Virus record (IMG/VR): IMGVR_UViG_3300021963_000581
Span: 1-25,947 of that record
Strand: one strand, 5' to 3'
DNA: 25,947 bases
DNA from: a virus
The position numbers and the translations under genes are program-made. Below, one piece after another: positions 7,999 through 14,440 of the stretch. The stretch's first letter is position 1. Each line of letters opens with the position of its first letter. Below the pieces are notes generated by a model. The model was not told where the DNA came from, did not search any database, and saw only the letters and a list, made by a program, of their open reading frames with translations.

Positions 7999-8463
7999 AT
8001 GAAATCACCACCAAATGATTACCTAAAATTTTGGAGGGTCATCAGGTACTATATGAAGGCAAAACACGGATTGGGTCAAGCAGACTTAGACATTATCCTG
8101 TTCCTTTACTCTGAAAGCTACTTCGGAAGAAAAGACTTTGATAGATTTGCTGAACTTGTAAGTTGGGAAGTAGATAGATTTGTTAGACTACACCAAGAAG
8201 GATGGATTGAAACATTTAGGAAAGGACGTGGACCACGCTCTAGGGCACTATACCAATTGTCATACAAGGCTACCCGTGTCGTTCTTGACATCTATAGAAA
8301 ACTAAATGGGGAAGAAATCCCCACTAGCTTGTCTTCTAATCCTATGTTTGCTAAAAATGTAAAGTATAGCGATAAAGTCTATCGTAATATGATTTTAGAA
8401 ATGAACAAGTACCAAAAAGCAAAACGAGTAGTAGCAAGAACTTCTCCCAAAGAAGAAGACTAG
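7999..8463 (+). CDS. Winged-helix-like protein, possible phage transcription regulator, on opposite strand to neighbours
   Basis: A 154-residue protein. Residues 20-90 fit a winged helix: GLGQADLDIILFLYSE, then a helix pair (RKDFDRFAELVSWEVDRFVRLHQEGWI) and a basic wing (RKGRGPRSRALYQLSYKA), as in MarR/PadR-type proteins. The C-terminus is basic. It is the only rightward gene inside the leftward late block. It starts 49 nt from the divergent small gene, and its TAG stop overlaps the groES TAG stop on the other strand through the shared CTAG at 8460-8463. Its isolated orientation suits a regulator of late transcription; a terminase small-subunit-like DNA-binding role is an alternative. The DNA-binding call is moderately sure. 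Confidence 0.65.
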   Translation: MKSPPNDYLKFWRVIRYYMKAKHGLGQADLDIILFLYSESYFGRKDFDRFAELVSWEVDRFVRLHQEGWIETFRKGRGPRSRALYQLSYKATRVVLDIYRKLNGEEIPTSLSSNPMFAKNVKYSDKVYRNMILEMNKYQKAKRVVARTSPKEED

Positions 8464-8717
8464 ATAACTACTACCACATCCCTTTCGGATATAATCGTAT
8501 ACTGAATGTCATCAATCAGCATTGTAAAGCTGTGTGCCTTGTCGTAGTACAACTCATCTCCTTCGTCAATTACTGACACGTCAGTGCCGGATGCTATTAC
8601 CGATGCACGCTTATATCTAAGCTGATTAGTGTCTTCACCCGATAATATTAAACCACTTTCAGTGGTTATTGTCTCTTGGATATCTTTGACGATAATGTAT
8701 TTGCCTATTGGTTTCAT
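8460..8717 (-). CDS. groES: GroES-like co-chaperonin
   Basis: An 85-residue GroES-fold protein from MKPIGKYIIVK. I prefer this ATG to one 21 nt upstream (8738) because the earlier one overlaps the preceding gene and this one has an A-rich AAATAAAACAAAACAAA leader. The family pattern is present: PxGxYIIVKxI at the start, a mobile loop TESGLIL with the hydrophobic tripeptide that docks into GroEL (IVL in E. coli), the turn YKRASVIASG, the GDELYYDK segment, and a terminal strand SERDVVVVI. It would cap the GroEL encoded two genes upstream. It is slightly shorter than bacterial GroES (about 95). The gene order, groEL first and groES last, is the reverse of the usual bacterial operon. Confidence 0.85.
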   Translation of the reverse strand: MKPIGKYIIVKDIQETITTESGLILSGEDTNQLRYKRASVIASGTDVSVIDEGDELYYDKAHSFTMLIDDIQYTIISERDVVVVI

Positions 8718-8728
8718 TTTGTTTTGTT

Positions 8729-9247
8729 TTATTTCCAATGATTATTTTCCATCTCCCACCAAAAAGTTAGGTCCTCTGTACTATCGTTATAATACTCACC
8801 GACATAGTTTGAGTTATAAGCAGAACCTACATTCTCAAACATTGCCACCGTATAAATATCTGTGATACCTCTTTGCTTTAAATAATTATCCAAAAAAGTA
8901 TAGTTGCCACCTCTGATAACCCCGGCTTCAACTAATAATACCCTTTTGTTTTGCAGTTTATTCCCATAAACAGCCATAATATTATTTAGTTCACCCAAGT
9001 ATTTATCGTCCCAATGCTCGTCAGGATAGGGTACATCGACCCCAAACCCATCACAAATCTCCCCATTTGAACTAAGTAAATGCCTTAAAGCCTGACCAAT
9101 TATGGATGAATAGTCTGTAGATACTGTTATGATAACTGTATTGTCAGCACTAAACCCATCCGTAATTAGTTCAGATGCTATCATTTCTATCAAGAACTGC
9201 TCGTCATTAAACGAGACGTTTAATATTTTTTTATTGCTGTTGCTCAT
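8729..9247 (-). CDS. Unknown protein between groEL and groES, possibly phosphoribosyltransferase-like
   Basis: A 172-residue protein from MSNSNKKILNVSFND (a start 27 nt upstream is possible but deepens the groEL overlap). The segment KRVLLVEAGVIRGGNYTFLDNYL resembles the PRPP loop of type I phosphoribosyltransferases (four hydrophobics, acidic residues, then TG-x-T), and the N-terminal half has an alternating helix/strand pattern (NTVIITVSTDYSSIIGQALRHLL). The second acidic residue and the TGxT threonine are absent, so catalysis is doubtful and the fold call is weak. It overlaps the 3' end of groEL by 17 nt and ends 11 nt before groES, so it is tightly embedded in the chaperonin cassette and could be a client-specific factor. 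Confidence 0.6.
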   Translation of the reverse strand: MSNSNKKILNVSFNDEQFLIEMIASELITDGFSADNTVIITVSTDYSSIIGQALRHLLSSNGEICDGFGVDVPYPDEHWDDKYLGELNNIMAVYGNKLQNKRVLLVEAGVIRGGNYTFLDNYLKQRGITDIYTVAMFENVGSAYNSNYVGEYYNDSTEDLTFWWEMENNHWK

Positions 9248-10850
9248 ATGTACGTGCCATTGTAATGATTGCATTAGTGCTAAGAATTGTTACTGCTACA
9301 CTGACAGCATTTTGTAACGCTGACCTTGTAACTTTCAACGGGTCAATAACACCCATCTCAATCAAGTCACCCATCTGACCGGTCTTCAAATTGTACCCGT
9401 GACCAACCGGAGTGCTATCCTTGTAAACATCACTTGGTTTAAGTCCTGCGTTCGTAAGTATCTGTTGGAATGGAGCCATAAGTGCATCTCTCAAAATGTG
9501 AAGTGCTGCATCATATTCCTTACTTGCCTCAGCATATGTGAACAAATCTGCTGACTCATCAAGTAATGCTTTGCCCGCACCCGGTAATATCCCTTCTTCA
9601 AGAGCAGAACGAACTGCACAAACAGCGTCATCAACTCTGTCATACAACTCTTTTTGCTCAAGGTCAGTCTGACCACCTACAAAAATTACGCCTATGCCAC
9701 CCGTAAGTGATGCAATACGCTCTAACAAAAAATCTTTGTCACCTTTTTTAGTTGCTTCTTTGTGTGCGTCCCATAACTGCTTAACTCTTTCGTCAACCAA
9801 AGCCTCGTCAGCCTTCGCTGTACTTCTTATAATCACCGTCTTATCTTTGCTAACTATTACCTTACCTGCGTGACCCAAGTCTCCGTAGTTGATATGGCTT
9901 AAGTCATCACCCGTCTTCTCGCTATAATAAGTTGCACCTACGCTAATTGCAATGTCTTGCATCAACTCGTGCTGCTTATAACCAAAGTTTGGTGGAGGCA
10001 CTGCCACCACTTTCAAATTCCCCTTAACTGAGTTCGCTGCAAGCGTGTTCACTACATTCGTGTTGCACGGAGAAATGATAAGTAACTTCTTGCCTTCTGA
10101 AATGATTGGTTTCAACACATTCTCAATTTGTAAAATATTCGCTATCTCCATATCACATACCAAAACCATAGTGTCTTCAAAGACACACTCGTCTTTTTTA
10201 GCATCATTGATAAACATCGGACTCAAATATCCTCTGTCAAATTTCAACCCTTTAGTGGTCTCTGCATACGTCTCATTTGTTTGGCTTCTTTCCACTGTCA
10301 CAATACCCGTCTTACCCACGTCCTTATAAACCTCAGCTATAATCCTTCCAATCTCTTTGTCGTTGTTTGCAGATATAGCCGCCACGTCCAATAACATTGC
10401 ACTACTGACCTTCTTTGCCTTACGTCTTAACTTGTCCACCACCTTGTTGCTTATGTCCACCATATGTCTTAATACCTCGGTTCTGTTCATATCCTCTTTG
10501 ATATGCTCAAGTCCTCCAAGTACCAATCCCTCTGTCAAAACAATTGCCGTTGTCGTTCCGTCACCCGCAGCGGTAGCTGTTTTGTCTGCCGCCTCTTTCA
10601 TCATCTTAACCGCAAGGTTCTCAGATGGGTCAATCAGGTCAATTGACTTAGCAACTGTTACACCATCCTTAGTAACCGTAATTCCGTGTGTGTGATGTGG
10701 ACTCTCAATTAGTACAGTGTTACCACTTGGTCCGAGTGTTGACTTAACAGCCTTTGACATCTTAACGACACCACTAATAAGTTTCTTTCTTCCTTCTGAA
10801 CCGAACTGCAAATCTTTGGGTGAGTACCCAATGCCTGATGTTTCTACCAT
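9231..10850 (-). CDS. groEL: Phage-encoded chaperonin GroEL (HSP60)
   Basis: A 539-residue full-length chaperonin that folds proteins in an ATP-driven ring. Signatures seen: TLGPSGNTVLI (38-48), TKDGVTVAKSI (60-70, Asp62 matching E. coli Asp52), GDGTTT (96-101), ISANND (159-164), DRGYLSP (205-211), and VDDAVCAVRSALEEGILPGAG (406-426, Asp408 matching the ATPase Asp398). A 10-residue N-terminal extension explains the numbering shift. The C-terminus ends RTYEQQQ and lacks the flexible GGM tail of bacterial GroEL. It is the first gene of the leftward late block, next to groES, so folding of capsid or fibre proteins is the likely role. A -7 promoter-like box and an inverted repeat lie in its leader. 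It is intact, with no sign of decay. Confidence 0.95.
   Translation of the reverse strand: MVETSGIGYSPKDLQFGSEGRKKLISGVVKMSKAVKSTLGPSGNTVLIESPHHTHGITVTKDGVTVAKSIDLIDPSENLAVKMMKEAADKTATAAGDGTTTAIVLTEGLVLGGLEHIKEDMNRTEVLRHMVDISNKVVDKLRRKAKKVSSAMLLDVAAISANNDKEIGRIIAEVYKDVGKTGIVTVERSQTNETYAETTKGLKFDRGYLSPMFINDAKKDECVFEDTMVLVCDMEIANILQIENVLKPIISEGKKLLIISPCNTNVVNTLAANSVKGNLKVVAVPPPNFGYKQHELMQDIAISVGATYYSEKTGDDLSHINYGDLGHAGKVIVSKDKTVIIRSTAKADEALVDERVKQLWDAHKEATKKGDKDFLLERIASLTGGIGVIFVGGQTDLEQKELYDRVDDAVCAVRSALEEGILPGAGKALLDESADLFTYAEASKEYDAALHILRDALMAPFQQILTNAGLKPSDVYKDSTPVGHGYNLKTGQMGDLIEMGVIDPLKVTRSALQNAVSVAVTILSTNAIITMARTYEQQQ
10171..10186. repeat. GTGTC-TTCAAA-GACAC palindrome inside groEL
   Basis: GTGTC (10171-10175) and GACAC (10182-10186) flank TTCAAA. 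It is the same hairpin family seen between rightward genes. Here it lies in the coding region for CVFEDT (222-227) of GroEL, so its sequence is partly explained by codons. Confidence 0.6.
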
Positions 10851-10874
10851 TTGATTGAATTTATTTTAAATAAA

Positions 10875-10893
10875 TACCACGCTATGCGTGCTA
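10875..10893 (-). promoter_or_regulatory. Inverted repeat in the groEL leader
   Basis: TACCACGC (10875-10882) and GCGTGCTA (10886-10893) form arms matching at 7 of 8 positions around a 3-nt centre TAT. It lies 25-43 nt upstream of the groEL start and just downstream of the -7-like box, where it could act as an operator or a 5' mRNA hairpin. It is not the bacterial CIRCE element (TTAGCACTC-N9-GAGTGCTAA), though it also contains TAGCAC. Confidence 0.5.
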
Positions 10894-10898
10894 TTGTA

Positions 10899-10906
10899 CA
10901 AATATA
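10899..10906 (-). promoter_or_regulatory. Candidate -7 box (TATATTTG) upstream of groEL
   Basis: The minus strand reads TATATTTG, an exact TAnnTTTG match, about 48 nt before the groEL start. No TTG lies at the expected -33 distance, so a phage-specific sigma or activator, or a weak promoter, must be assumed. Confidence 0.4.
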
Positions 10907-11040
10907 GTCAACCTATGGTATATTAGCCACTATTTTATAAATATTTTTTAATATTAGGCGAAGACTAATATTCCAAGATAGAGAATTATCCTTTAGGGTT
11001 AGTAGGATTGTACCCTGTAATATTAAAATATCACAGTGCA

Positions 11041-11360
11041 ATGTCGATTTTTAGGGGTGGAATGTCGATTTCTGCAGATAAAATGTCGATTTTAAAAAAG
11101 TTGACATTGGCTTAATATAATGAATACCAATTAGTTATCGTGTATTTATACAACATATGTCGGAAATGCAGAAAAAAATCCCCTACTACTTCTTATATAT
11201 TACTACTTCTTCTTATTATTTTTAGTTCTATATTTTCTCTTAAAAATCGACATTTTCGACATTAAAAGAATAAAGTATTAATAATCAATAAGTTAGAAAA
11301 ATAAAATCGACATAAAAACGACATAAAAACTGTCATAAAATGTCGATATTGACATTACAA
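11041..11360. repeat. Cluster of TGTCGAT / ATCGACA repeats, candidate origin or operator array (copy 1)
   Basis: TGTCGAT occurs at 11042, 11063, 11084 and 11341. The inverted form with core CGACAT starts at 11248, 11257, 11308 and 11319. Degenerate versions (TTGACATT, TGTCGGA, TGTCAT) lie between them. The centre (11180-11245) is AT- and pyrimidine-rich and contains a direct repeat TACTACTTCTT (11184 and 11201), as expected for a DNA-unwinding region. There is no gene here: it lies between groEL and a small leftward gene. The second half (AATCA, GTTAGA, paired CGACAT) closely matches a second cluster in front of the primase-helicase gene. Binding by the phage replication initiator or an early regulator is the simplest reading. 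Confidence 0.75.
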
Positions 11361-11361
11361 G

Positions 11362-11393
11362 ACAAAAAGAAACCCAATATGTAAATATCGGGT
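11362..11393 (-). terminator. Intrinsic terminator after the 79-residue leftward gene
   Basis: On the minus strand, ACCC-x-ATAT and its complement (11372-11380 and 11385-11393) form a stem closed by a short loop, followed by TTTCTTTTTG. It lies about 20 nt past the stop of the 79-residue gene, which is where its transcript should end. Confidence 0.6.
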
Positions 11394-11413
11394 CTCTCTA
11401 ATTGAAGGATAAT

Positions 11414-11653
11414 TTAGTCCATCTCAGAACGAATGTTTCCCAAGAATACAGCCTCAGCCATCATCTGAACCTTCTCAGCTTTCTTGACAACCTTCTTAAC
11501 ATCGGCAGCTTGTCTAATTCCGGTTTGACCATCAGGGCGGTTATTAATCTCCATACCCTTGTTTACAGTCAAACCAAAACTCGCTCCCTTCTGCTGATAG
11601 ATGCTGTTAGACAAATCCTTCTTGTAAACAGAATTTCCAAATTTTAGTTTCAT
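11414..11653 (-). CDS. Small helical protein of unknown function in the divergent hub
   Basis: A 79-residue protein MKLKFGNSVYKKDLSNSIYQ..., with a central GxTVNKGMEINNRPDGQTG segment and a basic C-terminal helix (DVKKVVKKAEKVQMMAEAVFL). The start is preceded by an AAAAAAAATTATT leader. It is flanked by non-coding DNA on both sides and has its own terminator, so it is probably transcribed alone. I do not recognise it. An overlapping rightward frame of similar length (11402-11647) reads less like protein. A small regulator or DNA-binding protein is possible. Confidence 0.6.
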   Translation of the reverse strand: MKLKFGNSVYKKDLSNSIYQQKGASFGLTVNKGMEINNRPDGQTGIRQAADVKKVVKKAEKVQMMAEAVFLGNIRSEMD

Positions 11654-11958
11654 AATAATTTTTTTTGAAGTGTGAAATATTTCAGAGTAAAGATAAAACT
11701 TTTTTTAGATAGTAGTAGTGTTGGGGCTATATAGCGGTTTGGCGGAGCGAGCCGCGAATCGAAAGTGATATTTTTTTTAGGGGGTGGGGGTCGGTTTCCA
11801 AAATTTCTTTCCGATATTTTTAGCTTTTTGGTGGGGCAATCAAGTAGCATATTGACTACGATAATCAGCACATAGAGTGCATCGTATTACGTACACTAAT
11901 TAGCCACATTACGACAGCCTGATGCGAGACGATACACACGCACAACATCCCAAAAGAA

Positions 11959-11976
11959 AGTGTCTTCAACGACACT
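11959..11976. repeat. AGTGTC-TTCAAC-GACACT hairpin in the leader region
   Basis: A 6-bp perfect stem with a 6-nt loop, the same family as the hairpins at 12863, 15106, 16278 and 20245. It is about 225 nt before the first rightward gene and upstream of the candidate promoter. I found no tRNA-like or ribozyme element directly after it. Confidence 0.6.
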
Positions 11977-12110
11977 ACAAGCCCTTTCAGGGGGAGGATA
12001 ACGACCCGTCCTTCGCCTTAGTGCTTAAACGTTTGACCCAATCGCCACGTCATCCTGATTCAATCGCAGTGTGAATTAAAAAAATATTTTAAAAAAACTT
12101 TAATAATTAT

Positions 12111-12140
12111 TTGGTGGAATAAATTATTGTACATAGATTG
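12111..12140 (+). promoter_or_regulatory. Candidate Bacteroidota-type promoter for the early rightward operon
   Basis: TTG at 12111-12113 (TTTG with the preceding T) is followed after 20 nt by TAGATTG (12134-12140), a near match to the -7 consensus TAnnTTTG. The spacing fits the -33/-7 arrangement of this phylum. The first rightward gene starts about 60 nt downstream. Confidence 0.5.
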
Positions 12141-12201
12141 CACAAGCATTGAACAAACAATGTACTAATAATAAACCTAAACAATTAAAAATCAATCAGT
12201 T

Positions 12202-12861
12202 ATGAGTAATCTACTCCAAATCGAAACAAGTTTCTTGAACTTGCCACAAATCAAGACAGCGTTGAATTTACAAGAGATTCGCAGTGTACAACGTACAATT
12301 CAGAATGGTCAGAAGAAAAAATTCGAGCAGACATTATCCCTATCAAAATTGGTATTGGGAGCAGTCAATTGGTTCGCATCGGAAGAGGGTCAACGTGTAT
12401 GTGCTGAGGAGGGGATAGTGTGGAACAATGAGGCAATCGGATTAAAAGTTTTTGGATGGCAGAAGTCATTTTTCTACAAGGTGATGAAAGCCGGTAAATT
12501 GGATGAGGTGGTGGTGTCAACGTTCAAGGCAAAGTGTGATGAGGCAGAGGCACAAGGTGAGGAACCTAATCGTTCATTGGAGGGGCTGTTGAAGTTCGCA
12601 AAGAATGTACACGTTGAAGGAGGTGGAAGTGGTGAGGGAGAAGGTGGAGAAGGTGAGAGTGAAATGGGTGACCCTGAGACCATTGGTGTGGAGGTGAGAG
12701 TGCCAACGATATTCACTATGACCTACAAGCCTGAGGGAGGTGTGAACGTGAGCATCAGAGTGGATGCCAATGGCGTAGTTAAGACCAACAATGAGGGAGT
12801 GCAGATTGATGAGGCAATTGCATTTTTGAAGTTGATAATGGCTAACAATGGCATAGTGTAA
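12202..12861 (+). CDS. First early gene: unknown two-domain protein with acidic Gly/Glu linker
   Basis: A 219-residue protein. Residues 1-137 are mainly helical and include FGWQKSFFYKVMKAGKLDEVV, reminiscent of a helix-turn-helix core. Residues about 139-156 are a Gly/Glu/Ser linker, and the C-terminus (IFTMTYKPEGGVNVSIRVDANG, then DEAIAFLKLI) looks like a small alpha/beta module. No family recognised. As the first gene after the presumed early promoter and the repeat hub it could be a DNA-binding regulator or an initiator acting on the TGTCGA repeats; this is inference from position. It is directly followed by a GTGTC hairpin and a tRNA-like element. Confidence 0.7.
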   Translation: MSNLLQIETSFLNLPQIKTALNLQEIRSVQRTIQNGQKKKFEQTLSLSKLVLGAVNWFASEEGQRVCAEEGIVWNNEAIGLKVFGWQKSFFYKVMKAGKLDEVVVSTFKAKCDEAEAQGEEPNRSLEGLLKFAKNVHVEGGGSGEGEGGEGESEMGDPETIGVEVRVPTIFTMTYKPEGGVNVSIRVDANGVVKTNNEGVQIDEAIAFLKLIMANNGIV

Positions 12862-12862
12862 G

Positions 12863-12878
12863 GTGTCCTCAAAGACAC
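12863..12878 (+). repeat. GTGTC-CTCAAA-GACAC hairpin after the first early gene
   Basis: A 5-bp perfect stem (extended by a G-T pair) with a 6-nt loop, starting 2 nt after the stop codon and ending 2 nt before tRNA-like element A. It would remain as the 3' end of the upstream mRNA if the element is cut at its 5' side. Confidence 0.7.
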
Positions 12879-12880
12879 TA

Positions 12881-12921
12881 TCTGAGAATGGTTTCAGGGA
12901 TGTTCGATTCATCCCCTCAGA
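12881..12921 (+). ncRNA. Minimal tRNA-like structure A (acceptor stem + D-loop motif + T-arm, no anticodon arm)
   Basis: TCTGAG (12881-12886) pairs with CTCAGA (12916-12921). GGGATG (12897-12902) pairs with CATCCC (12910-12915) around the loop TTCGATT (12903-12909), a perfect T-loop. Acceptor plus T-stem give 12 bp with no gap, the same total as in a tRNA (7+5). The connecting 10 nt (12887-12896) start AATGG, as in a D-loop able to contact the T-loop. There is no D-stem and no anticodon arm, so it cannot decode. RNase P recognises such mini-substrates, so a processing site is the likely role. Confidence 0.6.
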
Positions 12922-12955
12922 GCGAATCAAATTTTAAATTCAAAAACCACAATTT

Positions 12956-13873
12956 ATGCAACAAGGAATCGTTTACGGATTGACGGGAGAGTCAGCAAGA
13001 GGTAACGCTCACACGAGGTACCACCACAAGCCTGACCCATTATTTTTGAACAAAACAAAGTTCAAATCTGATGTCAGCGGATTAAAAAAAGCACAGCTAC
13101 GCCAAGCAATTTTGGAGACAGCTATGGAGATGACATCGAAGTTCACCATTGGAATGGAGGTGGAGAAAAACCAATTGCATAGAGGTGCAGTTAGGGAGTA
13201 CGAAATTTTCTGCGGATTTGAGGAGGATGGTAGCTGTGGCTACGAGGCAGTGACACACGTGTTACCATTGTTACCATCAGGTGTATGGCGTACAAAGGTG
13301 TACGATATGATGCACAAGGCAGAGCGAATCATCGATGATAGGTACAGCCCATCTGATAGACGTTGTGGTGGTCACATCACCATAGCTGTGGAGGGATTGA
13401 ATGGTGTGCAGTTGAATCGTGCTATCAGGAAGAATTGTGGCATCGTATTAGCGTTATTCAAAAAGAGACTGAACAGCAAATATTGTGGGTCAAATCGTAG
13501 GATGCAAGACCTGAGTGAGACCAACGTCAATTCGTGGGGAGGTGCATATGAGTATAGGTCAACACAAGCACACCACAAGTACCAAACAGCATTGGTGAAA
13601 GGTAAGTGTTTGGAGTTCAGAGTGCCGAGCAGATTCCAATCAGTAAAGCAGATGATGAGACGTTACGAGTTATTCTATGAGATAGTGAACTTTACTATCA
13701 ATAGACCTAATGGCACACACGATGCGTTACTTAAAATCCTTAAGCCTATCGTACTATCAATGTACAATGGTGACGTTGACAAGACGGATGAGGTGATAGC
13801 GTTATCAAAGCATTTCAGGAAGTTCATTATGAGAGGTGAGATACACCAAGACATCGCCACCTACCTTGCGTAG
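12956..13873 (+). CDS. Putative amidoligase (glutamine-synthetase-fold ligase, Amidoligase_2-like)
   Basis: A 305-residue protein. The motif order fits the amidoligase branch of the glutamine-synthetase/COOH-NH2 ligase fold: GMEVE (66-70, metal/ATP acidic pair), GYEAVT (95-100), CGGHITI (137-143, the GxHxx strand), and CLEFRVPS (218-225, the ExR element) followed by the helix MMRRYELFYEIVNF. Such enzymes use ATP to form amide or peptide bonds. The gene for a glutamine amidotransferase/gamma-glutamylcyclotransferase fusion lies about 1.3 kb downstream in the same operon, and I recall comparative studies linking these families in phages, so they probably act together in making or trimming a gamma-glutamyl-type modification. 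Substrate unknown. A tRNA-like element flanks it on each side. Confidence 0.72.
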   Translation: MQQGIVYGLTGESARGNAHTRYHHKPDPLFLNKTKFKSDVSGLKKAQLRQAILETAMEMTSKFTIGMEVEKNQLHRGAVREYEIFCGFEEDGSCGYEAVTHVLPLLPSGVWRTKVYDMMHKAERIIDDRYSPSDRRCGGHITIAVEGLNGVQLNRAIRKNCGIVLALFKKRLNSKYCGSNRRMQDLSETNVNSWGGAYEYRSTQAHHKYQTALVKGKCLEFRVPSRFQSVKQMMRRYELFYEIVNFTINRPNGTHDALLKILKPIVLSMYNGDVDKTDEVIALSKHFRKFIMRGEIHQDIATYLA

Positions 13874-13877
13874 GTGG
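13857..13877 (+). repeat. 8-bp hairpin overlapping the amidoligase stop codon
   Basis: CCACCTAC (13857-13864) and GTAGGTGG (13870-13877) are perfectly complementary around CTTGC. The stem includes the TAG stop at 13871-13873 and ends 5 nt before tRNA-like element B, taking the place held by the GTGTC hairpin at the other junctions. Confidence 0.7.
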
Positions 13878-13882
13878 TGGTA

Positions 13883-13942
13883 GCTGTGAATGGATGAGGA
13901 TGCGTAAGCAGACTCGTTGAGGGTTCGATTCCCTTACACAGC
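13883..13942 (+). ncRNA. tRNA-like structure B with GNRA hairpin in place of the anticodon arm
   Basis: GCTGTG (13883-13888) pairs with CACAGC (13937-13942). The T-arm GAGGG / CCCTT (13919-13923 / 13931-13935) encloses the loop TTCGATT. An AATGG motif (13889-13893) sits in the D-loop position. The middle folds as GAG-GA-TGC-GTAA-GCA-GA-CTC (13896-13915): two 3-bp stems stacked through a tandem G-A / G-A mismatch and capped by a GNRA tetraloop. This is not an anticodon loop, so it is not a decoding tRNA. A degenerate tRNA is the alternative. Confidence 0.6.
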
Positions 13943-13972
13943 CCTAAACCAAGTCCCGAGAGGGCAACAAAA

Positions 13973-14095
13973 ATGCAACCAATAATCTACAACGGAATGA
14001 CATTTCCGAACGAGAAAGCACTACACGAGTGGCGTATTATTTTCGAGTTCGACTATTTTATGGAGCAAGCAGAACAAAATTTATTAACCAATTAA
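13973..14095 (+). CDS. Short unknown protein after tRNA-like element B
   Basis: A 40-residue frame, MQPIIYNGMTFPNEKALHEW..., ending EQNLLTN. It starts 30 nt after element B and 9 nt after a CCC-GAGA-GGG mini-hairpin (13955-13964), with an ACAAAAATG start context. It ends 11 nt before the next gene. Residues 9-35 could be one amphipathic helix. No family recognised; support is packing only. Confidence 0.5.
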   Translation: MQPIIYNGMTFPNEKALHEWRIIFEFDYFMEQAEQNLLTN

Positions 14096-14106
14096 ATCTA
14101 ATCAAG

Positions 14107-14286
14107 ATGGACACACAAGAAAGGATGGAGTATGTACAAGACGTAATCGATAGACTCTTGTACTTAAAGGATGAAAAGCTAACCGAGTATCAGAACTACT
14201 TGGACGTATTAAAGGATGCCTATCCCATTGACGTAAAGATGGAGAATGGTATCAGAGTTTATCACACTAAAACCGAAGACAAATGA
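14107..14286 (+). CDS. Small acidic/helical unknown protein
   Basis: A 59-residue protein from MDTQERMEYVQDVIDRLL. I chose this ATG over one at 14029 because the longer form overlaps the preceding small gene. The first 45 residues form a likely amphipathic helix pair. Its TGA overlaps the next start (ATGA), so the two are translationally coupled. Function unknown. Confidence 0.6.
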   Translation: MDTQERMEYVQDVIDRLLYLKDEKLTEYQNYLDVLKDAYPIDVKMENGIRVYHTKTEDK

Positions 14287-14435
14287 AAGAGTTAAAGTTC
14301 AGATGGCTGTGGGTTGTCTTATCAGACAACATTCAGTGGGGTGCTTTCAGGTACAAAAAGGAGGCACAAGCCTTTGCTATCAGAATAGGTGGCAAAGTGG
14401 AAGGAAAGCGAAAATTAATCACCGATAAATATTAA
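14283..14435 (+). CDS. Small basic unknown protein
   Basis: A 50-residue frame, MKELKFRWLWVVLSDNIQWG..., with aromatic residues up front and a lysine-rich end (GKVEGKRKLITDKY). It shares an ATGA overlap with the upstream gene and ends 5 nt before the next. Alternating hydrophobics suggest a small beta-sheet domain. No family recognised. Confidence 0.5.
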   Translation: MKELKFRWLWVVLSDNIQWGAFRYKKEAQAFAIRIGGKVEGKRKLITDKY

Positions 14436-14440
14436 CCAAA

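Larger units (their letters stand above)
11654..12201. other. Non-coding divergent region with G-runs and a GTGTC hairpin
   Basis: This stretch of about 550 nt has no convincing gene. It contains T8 followed by two G5 runs separated by one T (11780-11790), a local GC-rich patch GGCGGAGCGAGCCGC (11742-11756), a GTGTC hairpin (11959-11976), and near its right end a promoter-like pair of boxes. A minus-strand frame at 11650-11871 reads as proline- and lysine-rich low complexity and is probably not expressed. Replication, packaging or a long leader RNA are all possible roles. Confidence 0.5.

Noticed and set aside
10045-10695. Rightward frames inside groEL
   Set aside because: Antisense to a well-supported chaperonin gene.
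11650-11871. Minus-strand 73-codon frame upstream of the small hub gene
   Set aside because: Pro/Lys low-complexity reading through the G-run region; overlaps the start of the better-supported 79-residue gene.
11903-11930. CTGATG-CGAGAC-GATAC as a second hammerhead core
   Set aside because: The A of CTGATGA and the GAAA box are missing, and no stem I or stem III could be paired.
12055-12075. TTCAATC as a T-loop of another tRNA-like element after the 11959 hairpin
   Set aside because: Flanking bases do not make a 5-bp T-stem and no acceptor stem was found.
12474-12930. Minus-strand frames antisense to the first early gene
   Set aside because: Composition (Ser/Pro/Thr runs) comes from antisense of the Gly/Glu linker; no leader or neighbours on that strand.
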